Shown here: piece by piece, positions 24,424 through 32,142 of the stretch
How positions within the stretch are numbered: the stretch's first letter is position 1
Layout: each line of letters begins with the position of its first letter
NCBI GenBank assembly: GCA_958407555.1
Contig: CATYJC010000001.1
Span: 1-64,000, forward strand
Direction: 5' to 3'
DNA: 64,000 nucleotides
Source: an uncultured Collinsella sp.
GTDB taxonomy: Bacteria; Actinomycetota; Coriobacteriia; Coriobacteriales; Coriobacteriaceae
Made by a program: the position numbers and the translations under genes
The notes under the pieces: model-generated
The model's database searches: none
The model's input: the letters and a program-made list of their open reading frames with translations, nothing else
What the model was told of the DNA's origin: nothing

Positions 24424-25701
24424 CTATTTGATTGGTTTTCCGGTGGTGACGTAGGCGAGCACCTCGTCGTCGGTGTAGTAGCGCGATGCCGAGTACGTAC
24501 GCAACTTGTTGGAGTTGGTGATGATGGGCATGCTGCCGCACAGCGGGTTGTTGGTGTACATAAGCGGGCAGATGCTCGAGACGACGGCGCCGGTAGTCGA
24601 GAGGCGTCTGTATGCCGCAGTCTTGCGGAAGGCGTCTGCCACAGATGGGGCGGCGGTCAGCACGGTGGGTACTTGCACGCGGCGGTTGCCGGAGGCGCTC
24701 AGCCCATCGCAGATAGCGTCTGCCCAGTGGGCGAGTTGTGCAGACGAGAGATGGGGGCAGCCGATGAAGGCCAGCTTGGGGCGCGCGCCCGGGTTCTTCC
24801 ACATAACGGGGTAGCTCGAGCGGATGCGTTCCAGCTCGGCGTCGTCAATGCGATAGATTTGGGCGTCTGGTGCTATGAGTTGTTCGCCTTGTTCGACGGC
24901 CTCGGGCGTGATGCCGTCCACGTGGTAGAGCCCGACAGCGCCGTTCGATGCGCTGGCGGCGCCCATGTCCTTAAGGTAGTCCTGCGTGTCGGGTGTGAGT
25001 TCGCGGCCAAGCCAACAGTCGAGGCCTTTAATGTAAGGGACGTCTTCCATCACCTTCATGCCAATGGCGCTGCCAAGCACTTGCGCTTCGGGCTTGCGCT
25101 TACAGTCGACTTCGATGATCCAGGTCGCCTTGCGGCCCTCATCGGTGAGCAGGCCGAATTCCGGGACAAAGCCGGCAATTGAGCCGAACATCTCGATGAT
25201 GCCGGAGTTGCGATTGCAGCGAGCGCCCAACACGGAGTTGGCAAAGACCACGGCGCTGCTTTCTGCCCAGCTTAGGATGTCGCCACGCCGAGGTCGATTG
25301 CCAACCTCGGGCTGGTAGCAGGTGCAGGTGAAAGCATCGCTGTCCAATAGACCCATGCTGCGCAGCTGTGCCTCATAATCGTCTTGTTTGGAATACATAA
25401 TCTTGAACAGCAGCTTTTGCAGCGGGTTGGCCGGGACGGCGGGGTCGAGGGGCCTCGGGTCGACCGAGAATGACTGACCGGACAGGGCGCCGTCTTTCAG
25501 CAGCTCATCCATAAGGTCATAGACTGGACCGAGCATGGAGAGGCCAAAACTTGTGACAAGATGACCGTTTGCGCCGGTCACGGGAACCATACGCTCGGCG
25601 CCAAAGCATTCGCCGTACATAACGAGGGTCTTGACCACTTTGGCCATGGCGGGGCCCTTGGCGCCGTCGAGCAGGGCTTGTTGTTGGGAGGTCAGGTTCA
25701 T
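24424..25701 (-). CDS. Aconitase X large (catalytic, DUF521) subunit
   Basis: 425 residues, the catalytic subunit of a two-subunit AcnX dehydratase. Family landmarks: YGECFGAERMVPV near the start, then SWAESSAVVFANSVLGARCNRNSG and EFGLLTDEGRKATWIIEV. Candidate Fe-S ligands are the Cys of GARCNRN and two in SSICPLMYTNNPLCGS. Start: an ATG at 25713 abuts the ribosome site, so the ATG at 25701 is preferred. The gene follows the ene-reductase by 21 bases. In bacteria the usual known product is cis-3-hydroxy-L-proline dehydratase, but no proline-pathway gene lies here, so the substrate is open. Confidence 0.85.
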   Translation of the reverse strand: MNLTSQQQALLDGAKGPAMAKVVKTLVMYGECFGAERMVPVTGANGHLVTSFGLSMLGPVYDLMDELLKDGALSGQSFSVDPRPLDPAVPANPLQKLLFKIMYSKQDDYEAQLRSMGLLDSDAFTCTCYQPEVGNRPRRGDILSWAESSAVVFANSVLGARCNRNSGIIEMFGSIAGFVPEFGLLTDEGRKATWIIEVDCKRKPEAQVLGSAIGMKVMEDVPYIKGLDCWLGRELTPDTQDYLKDMGAASASNGAVGLYHVDGITPEAVEQGEQLIAPDAQIYRIDDAELERIRSSYPVMWKNPGARPKLAFIGCPHLSSAQLAHWADAICDGLSASGNRRVQVPTVLTAAPSVADAFRKTAAYRRLSTTGAVVSSICPLMYTNNPLCGSMPIITNSNKLRTYSASRYYTDDEVLAYVTTGKPIK

Positions 25702-25722
25702 CTGTGAGCCCATCCTTTCGTG

Positions 25723-28044
25723 TTAGATATTGGTGCCGAGTCGGTATGCCGCACGGACCGCTTCGAGCACGCGGCCGGGTGCAAACCCATCGCCGATGTT
25801 ATGCATCTCGTCTGCGGCGTGTGTCTGCTGCAGTTTGTAGAACAGCGCGTCGTCGGGGTGTCCGCCGCAGGCAATGATTACCAGGTCGCAGGTTAGCTCG
25901 AGTGACTTCCAGTCGTTGCCGATTTTGGGTGCGAGCGGGTTTTCGACGTTCTCGGGCAAGACCGGTGACCACGAGACGTAGGGGTCGGGAACGTTTTTGT
26001 GGCAGTTGCGACTCAAGTGGAGACGCGCACACCTCGATGGGGCTCCAGACTCGCGTTTGCCGTCGACCTCCGCGCGTTCGACGCGTGTCATATTGAGAAG
26101 CCGCACATTGCGTCCCCTGAGCGCATGGAGTAGGTGGCCACGATTTGCCGTACAGGCGCCCTGCATCATGTGAGGCAGCATTTCAATTACGCTGACCTGT
26201 GGTATGCCGTGTTCGACGGTGAGCCATTGGGCAACCTCGCAGCCCACGGCCCCTCCGCCAATGATGGCGACGGTTTTGGCGGTACCAAGCAGCGCGGGTT
26301 GGCGCAGTAGCTGCGTTGCCTGCACGGCGTGGCCCGATGCTGCAAGCTCCGTAAGGCCGGGGATGGGCGGTATCGCATTGGAAGTGCCTGTCGCGCACAC
26401 GGTTGCGTCGAAGCCTGCTTTTGCAAGATCTTCGGCGCGTGCTGCCCGTCCAAGCTCGAGTGTCAGGTTCCCGTTGGGTTTTTCTGTCTGCTCGCGCACC
26501 TGTCGAACAAGATATGATCGGTAGTTATCGAGGTCGAACTTGATCCGGGCGGCGCTGGCGGAGAGGAGTTTTCCTCCAAGTTCATCTTCGGCGTCGATGA
26601 GCTTTACGTCGTGGCCGCGACGCGCGGCGATTAGCGCACAGACCATCCCGGCGGGTCCGGCTCCTATCACCGCTATGCGTTTGGATTCTATGGCGGGAGC
26701 GGGTGTCTGGGGCATGAGGTATTCAAAGCTGCAGCGTGGATTGACGGCACACTGCGGATGGCCCCCTTCGACAAACTCGTTGAGGCATCCTTCCTGGCAT
26801 CCGATGCAGGGGCGAATATCTGCCACGCGACCGGCGTACGCCTTATTGGGCCACTCGGGATCCGCAAGTAGCGGGCGTCCGAGCATGATCATATCGGCGT
26901 CGCCATTGCGAAGGGCGCGTTCGGCAATGTCGGGGTAGCCCAACTTACCCACCGCGACAACGGGTACGGGAAGGCCGGCATTGGAGCGGATATTGTCGGC
27001 GGCAAAGCGCTCCCGAACGGCGCGCGCCACGGGAACGAAGCAGCCTGCGGGCATGCTCGCGGGCGGATGGGGCATCCACCAGTTGTCGTAGCAACCCAGG
27101 TCGACGTCAAAGATGTCTACTCCCGCCGTCACGAGTTCTTCCATATAGCACAGGGTCTGTTCGACCGTGCGGCCGCCGCGCATGCGTCCTAGATAGGTCG
27201 AATTCATGACCTGCTCGTCATAGGTTTCCTCGAGTGCAAGCGAAAGGTCGATGCGGTACATGATGGGGTAGTCGGGCCCAACGCGGCGACGGATTTCTTT
27301 GACCATATCGAGGCCAAATTGACGCCAATCGGCATAACGTCCGAGCTTGCGATGGTTAAAGGCGGGGTTTCCGAGCTGCTCGATAAGATAACCTTCGTGT
27401 CCGTGCAAATAGACGCCATCGATGCCCATGGCATGGGCATCGGCCGCCGCTTGGCCGATATTGTTTACGATACGGCGCAGCTTTTGGTCCGAGAGGCGCA
27501 TGCATGGAATGGCGGGGATGTAGTAGTTAGGCAAGAAACTCGCCGAGACCGGAAACTTCTTTTGCGTGATGAGGCATTGCGGGTTGCCCACGCGGCCGAG
27601 TCCAGCCGTAAGCTGGACAAAAATGCGCGATCCGAAGGCATGAACGCCTTGGGCAAGGTCGCGCCAGCCTGCCATAACGGTTCGGCTTCGATCGATGCGC
27701 GGGAAATAGGTGAGCTTGTCCAGCTCGGTGACCGTGGTATCGATGCCGTGGCTTACCGGCACGAGTCCTGTTGTGATGAGACCGCAGCCGCCTTTGGCGC
27801 GGGCGAAAAAGTACTGCAGCATCATGTCACTGGGGCGGCCAGTTTCCTCGCACATGTCGATATTGCCCATCGGTGCCATGACAATGCGGTTTTTGACGGT
27901 GAGCTTGTTAATTTTGATGGGAGAGAAGAGCTTATCAAAAGGATAGAGCTCTTGTGTCATGCGGGACAATCCACAACCGGAATTTTTGGCGGGCCAGCTG
28001 TCGAATGAGTCGACGAGTTGCTGCACCAGTACGTCTTTTCCCAA
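25723..28044 (-). CDS. Old-yellow-enzyme family FMN/4Fe-4S/FAD oxidoreductase
   Basis: 773 residues. An N-terminal TIM barrel of the 2,4-dienoyl-CoA reductase / BaiCD type is followed by the 4Fe-4S motif CIGCQEGCLN...CAVNP (around residue 395), then a two-Rossmann domain (RIAVIGAGPAGMVCALIAARRG and TVAIIGGGAVGCEVAQWL). Such enzymes reduce activated C=C bonds using NAD(P)H through FAD, Fe-S and FMN. The TTG at 28044 is chosen because AAAGGA lies 6 bases upstream; the ATG at 27960, closer to the family start, has no ribosome site. The protein is longer than typical members (~650-680), partly through this N-terminus and a C-terminal segment around residues 655-715. First gene of the aconitase X locus. 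Confidence 0.83.
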   Translation of the reverse strand: MGKDVLVQQLVDSFDSWPAKNSGCGLSRMTQELYPFDKLFSPIKINKLTVKNRIVMAPMGNIDMCEETGRPSDMMLQYFFARAKGGCGLITTGLVPVSHGIDTTVTELDKLTYFPRIDRSRTVMAGWRDLAQGVHAFGSRIFVQLTAGLGRVGNPQCLITQKKFPVSASFLPNYYIPAIPCMRLSDQKLRRIVNNIGQAAADAHAMGIDGVYLHGHEGYLIEQLGNPAFNHRKLGRYADWRQFGLDMVKEIRRRVGPDYPIMYRIDLSLALEETYDEQVMNSTYLGRMRGGRTVEQTLCYMEELVTAGVDIFDVDLGCYDNWWMPHPPASMPAGCFVPVARAVRERFAADNIRSNAGLPVPVVAVGKLGYPDIAERALRNGDADMIMLGRPLLADPEWPNKAYAGRVADIRPCIGCQEGCLNEFVEGGHPQCAVNPRCSFEYLMPQTPAPAIESKRIAVIGAGPAGMVCALIAARRGHDVKLIDAEDELGGKLLSASAARIKFDLDNYRSYLVRQVREQTEKPNGNLTLELGRAARAEDLAKAGFDATVCATGTSNAIPPIPGLTELAASGHAVQATQLLRQPALLGTAKTVAIIGGGAVGCEVAQWLTVEHGIPQVSVIEMLPHMMQGACTANRGHLLHALRGRNVRLLNMTRVERAEVDGKRESGAPSRCARLHLSRNCHKNVPDPYVSWSPVLPENVENPLAPKIGNDWKSLELTCDLVIIACGGHPDDALFYKLQQTHAADEMHNIGDGFAPGRVLEAVRAAYRLGTNI

Positions 28045-28080
28045 TGAGGTTCCTTTCAGATGTTGACAAGGTAACAAAGC

Positions 28081-28108
28081 AGTTTACGTCTAAATGTTTA
28101 ATAGTCAA
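28081..28108 (-). promoter_or_regulatory. Promoter of the ene-reductase/aconitase X locus
   Basis: On the minus strand TTGACT (complement of 28103-28108) and TAAACT (complement of 28081-28086), with a 16-base spacer. The predicted start is about 30 bases before the TTG codon. Confidence 0.6.
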
Positions 28109-28177
28109 CAACAAAGGCATGAGTTAGGTGAAGGAAGAAAGGGACTAATGAGTGTCAGATGGCAAGCTGTGTTGCGA

Positions 28178-28196
28178 CATTAGCTCCCAGCTAATG
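28178..28196. promoter_or_regulatory. Perfect palindrome, candidate operator
   Basis: CATTAGCT CCC AGCTAATG: 8-base arms around CCC. It lies between the divergent ene-reductase and FxLYD genes, 70 bases beyond the -35 box of the former. Confidence 0.45.
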
Positions 28197-28213
28197 AATT
28201 TGAGCTCGCTGCC

Positions 28214-28257
28214 TCCTACGATGTGCTGTGTGCCGGCGCGGTAGCCGGATCGTAGGA
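28214..28257 (+). promoter_or_regulatory. Hairpin overlapping the ribosome site of the FxLYD gene
   Basis: TCCTACGAT (28214-28222) pairs with ATCGTAGGA (28249-28257), enclosing a CCGGC/GCCGG stem. The right arm contains the first bases of the GGAAGG ribosome site (28255-28260), so folding could hide it. Confidence 0.45.
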
Positions 28258-28267
28258 AGGATGCATA

Positions 28268-28711
28268 ATGGCAAAAGAGGGAAAGAAGCCGATTGGCAAG
28301 ATTGTCCTAGGCGTCATCGTGGTGCTGGTTATTGCCGGTGCCGTGGGCTCTATGGGCGGCAACTCAACCGATTCGTCTGCGAACGATTCGGCAAAACCTG
28401 CCGAGACGACACAGCAGGCTGAGGAGCAAAAAGAACCGCAAGAACCGTATACCATTGCTGACGAGGCTGAAGACACCTCCAATCAGTTTGCCTATAAGAT
28501 CACGGGTACGCTGATCAATAACACGGACAAGGAAAAGAGCTACATTCAGATTGAGTATGTTCTGTATGATGCTGATGGCAACCAGGTTGGAACGGCTCTT
28601 GCAAACACCAATCATCTGAAGGCGGGCGGCTCCTGGAAGTTCGAGGCGCTGGGCACGGTGCCTCCCGATCAGGTCGCCAGTTGGGAGCGCTCGGATGTGA
28701 GCGGTTTCTAG
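28268..28711 (+). CDS. Membrane-anchored FxLYD-domain protein
   Basis: 147 residues. A short basic N-terminus and one membrane helix (KIVLGVIVVLVIAGAVGSMG, residues 11-30) are followed by a Ser/Asp/Gln/Glu-rich linker. The C-terminal domain (about 65-145) has the FxLYD pattern: YKITGTLINNTDKEKSYIQI, YVLYDADGNQVGTA, then LKAGGSWKFEALG. It probably faces outside. FxLYD domains are small beta-sandwiches of unknown binding partner. The ATG at 28268 follows GGAAGG. It heads a three-gene rightward cluster with an HTH protein and a kinase. Confidence 0.72.
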   Translation: MAKEGKKPIGKIVLGVIVVLVIAGAVGSMGGNSTDSSANDSAKPAETTQQAEEQKEPQEPYTIADEAEDTSNQFAYKITGTLINNTDKEKSYIQIEYVLYDADGNQVGTALANTNHLKAGGSWKFEALGTVPPDQVASWERSDVSGF

Positions 28712-28743
28712 CATGTTGCATGCACTGGGGGAGGTGAAGTCGT

Positions 28744-29166
28744 ATGCCCGATAAAAAGCTGACTGAGGAGCTGCTCAATGAGCTTCTCGATGCGCCAAGC
28801 ATTGATGGCTATATCAAGGGGCATGACTTTGCCGCCCCGTCGCTTTCGGACTACTTAAAGCAGCTTCTGCAAGAGAAAGGTCTGGAGCGTTCGCGCGTGG
28901 TGCGTATGGCCGACCTCAACGAGACGTTTGGCTATCAGATCTTTACCGGTACGCGGCATCCAAGTCGCAATAAGGTGCTGCAGATTGCCTTTGCCATGGC
29001 GCTGACACTCAAGGAGGCCAACCGCGCCTTGACGGCGGCAGGCGCCAATATCCTCAACTGCAAGGACCGCCGTGACGCCATCATCATTTTCTGTATCGAT
29101 CGTGGCTGCAGCCTGCAAAAGGTGAACGAGGAGCTGTATCGCTTTGGCGAGGAGACGGTGAGCTAA
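28744..29166 (+). CDS. HTH-domain protein linked to a Ser/Thr kinase
   Basis: 140 residues. The central part resembles a divergent XRE-type helix-turn-helix: LSDYLKQLLQEKGLERSRVV, then NETFGYQIFTGTRHPSRNKV and LQIAFAMALTLKEANRALTAAG. A C-terminal helical segment, RRDAIIIFCIDRGCSLQKV, follows. It could bind DNA or act as a protein adaptor. The start follows GGAGGTG by 8 bases. The next gene encodes a membrane kinase, and the two probably form a signalling pair, with this protein as candidate target. That is inferred from proximity. Confidence 0.65.
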   Translation: MPDKKLTEELLNELLDAPSIDGYIKGHDFAAPSLSDYLKQLLQEKGLERSRVVRMADLNETFGYQIFTGTRHPSRNKVLQIAFAMALTLKEANRALTAAGANILNCKDRRDAIIIFCIDRGCSLQKVNEELYRFGEETVS

Positions 29167-29210
29167 CGGTTAGCTGCCGGCGGAGGCGCCGTTCACGACA
29201 TTTTGAACGT

Positions 29211-29246
29211 GCAGGGCACGGGCGTCATGGTGCGTCCGTGCCCTGC
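29211..29246 (+). terminator. Hairpin between the HTH gene and the kinase gene
   Basis: Eleven perfect base pairs GCAGGGCACGG (29211-29221) with CCGTGCCCTGC (29236-29246). The tail GCTATTATG is T-poor and includes TATTAT (29249-29254), a possible -10 box for the kinase. Confidence 0.6.
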
Positions 29247-29261
29247 GCTATTATGGACGCT

Positions 29262-30653
29262 ATGGATACTCAGAGCCCAACATATTCCGATGATGAGCTG
29301 ACCGCTGCGCTCGCCGGACACCTGGCGTCACTTGAGCGTGATGACAGTTATCGCGTAGACCGTGTGCTCAAGCACTCCGACGTCGAGACGACCGAGCTCG
29401 TATACTTTGAGGGCTCCGGCGGGGGATCTCTTGGCCCCTTTGTTCGCAAGCGCATCGACGCGTCGGCCCAGATTGGCGGGGCGTATGAACGCCTGTTTGC
29501 GGCCCAGCATGCCGGGCGACGTTACGAGCACTTGCCTCGGATTGTCGATTGCCACCGCGTGGGCGACGAGCTTTGCGTGGTCATGGAATACATCGAAGGC
29601 GAAACGCTCGGGGCCCTGGTGGGGCGTTTGGGTGCGACGCCCGATTATGCTTGTGAGCTGTTTGGCGCCCTTTGTGATGCAGTTGCGGAGCTCCATGCCG
29701 GCTTTGCGTCGGCGGGGGAGATGACTGCGCCGGTGATCCATCGCGACCTAAAGCCTTCGAATATCATCGTTTCGGGCGCGAACTATACGCCCGATACAGG
29801 CATGACGTTTTCATCGCTGGTGATTATCGACTTGGGAATCGCTCGCGTGTGGCGCGAAGGAGCCGATGCCGATACCGTTAAGTTTGGTACGCGACCCTAT
29901 GCGCCACCCGAACAGTACGGTTTTGGCCAGACGAGCGTGCGCAGCGATGTCTATGCGCTCGGTGCCCTGCTGTTTTTTTGTCTGACGGGGGCCGATCCCA
30001 AACCAGGTCGGAACATGCGCGAGCAATGCGAGACATATGACGTCCCCGCCTCGCTTGCCGATGTTATTTGCATGGCGATGGCGCTCGATCCGGACAAGCG
30101 CTTTGCAAGTGCGAAGGCGCTAGGGCACGCTGCGCGCGCATCCTATGCGTTGTCCGCACCGACGCCGTCGTCCGCGCCGAATGCTGCTTCCTTCCAAGAG
30201 CCCCCAGAGCGGCGAGCTGTGTGCCCTGCGCCCGTGCTCCCCACGGATCAGTCTCAGGGTGGGTTGCCATTGGTGCCTGAGCGCCCGAGTTTAATCTCCC
30301 GCATTCCCGACACCGTTGGGCGCATTTGGAACGGATTCGTCTATCTTTCGCTACTTGTTTTCTTTGCCGGAAGCCATTTTGCCGTTTTTCATCCCACGGG
30401 CGCCAACCAAAACTACCCGATGTGGTTTCTCGCGATTGAGTATTTTATCTTCGTTGACGGTCTCATAGTGCTCATTCATTTTGTGATGCTCGATAAACGC
30501 CGCCTTCGCCGGCGGTTTGAGCTACTCGATAGATATCGCGGTAAAAAGCTTGCAAAGCTCTGGCTCAAGGCTATGGGTGTGCTCTTGTTGGCAATGATTA
30601 TCATTGTTGCCATCGCAAACGCGACTGGCATCGTCGATACCTCCGTCGCATAA
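29262..30653 (+). CDS. Membrane-anchored Hanks-type Ser/Thr protein kinase
   Basis: 463 residues. The kinase domain (about 30-290) has VIHRDLKPSNIIV (catalytic loop), IIDLGIARV (a DLG variant of DFG) and GTRPYAPPEQYGFGQTSVRSDVYALG (activation/APE region). The glycine-rich loop is degenerate (EGSGGGSLGPF before the probable ATP Lys). After a Pro/Ala-rich linker come three hydrophobic segments at the C-terminus (VYLSLLVFFAGSHFAVF, AIEYFIFVDGLIVLIHFVML, GVLLLAMIIIVAIANATG). No extracellular PASTA domain is present. The start is uncertain: no ribosome site precedes 29253 or 29262, and a TATTAT box 8 bases upstream suggests a leaderless transcript starting at 29262. Confidence 0.82.
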   Translation: MDTQSPTYSDDELTAALAGHLASLERDDSYRVDRVLKHSDVETTELVYFEGSGGGSLGPFVRKRIDASAQIGGAYERLFAAQHAGRRYEHLPRIVDCHRVGDELCVVMEYIEGETLGALVGRLGATPDYACELFGALCDAVAELHAGFASAGEMTAPVIHRDLKPSNIIVSGANYTPDTGMTFSSLVIIDLGIARVWREGADADTVKFGTRPYAPPEQYGFGQTSVRSDVYALGALLFFCLTGADPKPGRNMREQCETYDVPASLADVICMAMALDPDKRFASAKALGHAARASYALSAPTPSSAPNAASFQEPPERRAVCPAPVLPTDQSQGGLPLVPERPSLISRIPDTVGRIWNGFVYLSLLVFFAGSHFAVFHPTGANQNYPMWFLAIEYFIFVDGLIVLIHFVMLDKRRLRRRFELLDRYRGKKLAKLWLKAMGVLLLAMIIIVAIANATGIVDTSVA

Positions 30654-30684
30654 AAGAAAAAAAGGGCCCCAATTGGGGCCCTTT
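30654..30684. terminator. Bidirectional terminator
   Basis: Ten perfect base pairs AAAGGGCCCC/GGGGCCCTTT around AATT. The minus strand continues with seven T, so it mainly ends the leftward gene at 30695, but it can also stop the kinase transcript. Confidence 0.85.
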
Positions 30685-30694
30685 GACGTTGATC

Positions 30695-31828
30695 TTAGAT
30701 GCGGTTCATCTGGGTTGCAACCTTGTTGTACCAGTCCTGCCACGTGGGCGGGCAGTACTTTTTGGCGGCTGCCGGGGTAAGCGTGGAGCCATAGTTGGCG
30801 CCCAGGTAGGCAACGTGGGCAGAGACGCCCTCGCTCCAGCTACCAAAGCTCCGCCAGCCGCCGCCGCGGGCGCTCCAGCCCCAGGCGTTATAGGAGCCAG
30901 CACAATAGAGGCCCTTGCTGCTCTCGATGCAGGCGATGGCGGGAGACCAACGAGGGTCAACACCGGTGTTCCAGGCGGCGACGGCAAAGGTGTAACCCTG
31001 GCCTGCCATGGGGGAGCCGGCGAGGTAGTTGTCGATGCGACTCGTCCACTCGTTGATAAACGAGTCGTAATCGGAGTTGCCGGTATTGGAGTTGTTCACC
31101 GTGGTGTCAATGGTGGTGTTGGCGTTATTGGCCTGGCTGTTGGAGTTGTTGCCGCTCACGCCCTCGCCCGAGAGCTTCTCGGCGGCAGCGGCCTTGTCGG
31201 CCTCGAGCTTGGCCAGCTCGGCGGCATTCTCCTGCTCGGCCTTTGCCTGGGCTTCGCTGCGAAGCTGCTGGGCCTGTGCCAGTGCGTCCTCGGCGGTTTT
31301 CTGCTCGGTCTCGAGTTGGGACTTGGCCTGCTCGAGCTCGGTCTTGTTCTGCTCGAGGTCGGTCTGCATCTTGTTGAGCTCTTCGATCTCGTCGACGCTC
31401 GAGCTCGTGATCTGGTTGGTGTACTTGCAGGTGGTGATGAACTCGCCCAGGCTCTGCGCATTGACCAGGAAGCTGACGATGGGGTTGGTGCCCTTCTGGT
31501 ACTTATACAGATCGCGCATGGCGGAGCTCGCCTTGGCCTGCTGATCGGGAAGTTCGGCTTCGATCTTCTCGATGCTTGCCTCGTTGGTGTCGATTTGCTT
31601 CTGCAGATCCTCGAGCTTGGTGCGGGCCTCGTTGTAGGCACTCGTGGCGGTTTCGATCTTCTGCTGGGCAGCGGAAAGCTGATCCTGCGTTGCCTGCGAG
31701 GCGGCATAGGCTGCGACGGGGGAGAGCATCGGCGCGGCCGTCAGTGCAACGGCGAGCGCGGCGCTCGTGATGATACGAGCCGGCTTCGACGCGATGAGCG
31801 CTGCGGTGCGATGGTTCGAATGCTGCAT
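30695..31828 (-). CDS. Secreted coiled-coil protein with lysozyme-like C-terminal domain
   Basis: 377 residues. Signal peptide: basic start, then IITSAALAVALTAAPMLSPV and a cleavage region AAYAAS. A long coiled coil follows (about 50-225, rich in Gln, Glu, Ala, Lys), resembling the N-terminal segment of CwlO/PcsB-type proteins. An Asn/Ser/Thr-rich linker leads to a C-terminal ~125-residue domain with DPRWSPAIACIESSKGLYC and YNAWGWSARGGGWRSFGSWSEG, the pattern of a lysozyme-fold muralytic domain; the Glu of ACIESSKG is a candidate catalytic residue. It likely acts on peptidoglycan. The ATG at 31828 follows AGAGGG. Confidence 0.78.
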   Translation of the reverse strand: MQHSNHRTAALIASKPARIITSAALAVALTAAPMLSPVAAYAASQATQDQLSAAQQKIETATSAYNEARTKLEDLQKQIDTNEASIEKIEAELPDQQAKASSAMRDLYKYQKGTNPIVSFLVNAQSLGEFITTCKYTNQITSSSVDEIEELNKMQTDLEQNKTELEQAKSQLETEQKTAEDALAQAQQLRSEAQAKAEQENAAELAKLEADKAAAAEKLSGEGVSGNNSNSQANNANTTIDTTVNNSNTGNSDYDSFINEWTSRIDNYLAGSPMAGQGYTFAVAAWNTGVDPRWSPAIACIESSKGLYCAGSYNAWGWSARGGGWRSFGSWSEGVSAHVAYLGANYGSTLTPAAAKKYCPPTWQDWYNKVATQMNRI

Positions 31829-31870
31829 CCAGTCCCTCTGCAATCAATCGTAGGTTATGGTTCGAAAGGT

Positions 31871-31963
31871 ATTCTACTACTGCTTTCGACCTCAACTTGA
31901 ACCTTAAAGGTTCTAAAGGGTCAAGTTGAACTTGAGGCTTTAGCCTTGACCTGCAGTTATAGT
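31871..31963. promoter_or_regulatory. Cluster of palindromes in a divergent promoter region
   Basis: GAACCTTAAAGGTTC (31899-31913) and TCAAGTTGAACTTGA (31921-31935) are palindromes with 7-base arms, followed by GGCTTTAGCC (31936-31945). TAGAAT on the minus strand (complement of 31871-31876) could be the -10 box of the lysozyme-like gene. TTGAGG (31932-31937) and TATAGT (31958-31963), 20 bases apart, recall the long-spacer promoters used by MerR-type regulators. No MerR gene is in the window. Confidence 0.5.
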
Positions 31964-32056
31964 GAATTGTTAAGAAACCATAGAGTTCAACTTTAACGTT
32001 ACGGAACCCTGCAGGCTCGATCATAAGCGCCTGCTTGCCATAGATATGGTGGAACT

Positions 32057-32086
32057 TTGGGAAGCGGCAGCTTGGCACGCTAGAAT
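32057..32086 (+). promoter_or_regulatory. Promoter of the ATP-grasp/racemase operon
   Basis: TTGGGA (32057-32062) and TAGAAT (32081-32086) with an 18-base spacer. The expected transcript leader is about 50 bases. Confidence 0.55.
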
Positions 32087-32142
32087 AAACCAGTTGCATA
32101 AAGACCGCCCATCGTACGGGCAGTTGATGATAGGAAGTTTCC

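Noticed and set aside
25723..28077. Start of the ene-reductase at 28077 or 27960
   Set aside because: Neither has a ribosome site; the TTG at 28044 does. The 27960 ATG remains possible because it is nearest the family start.
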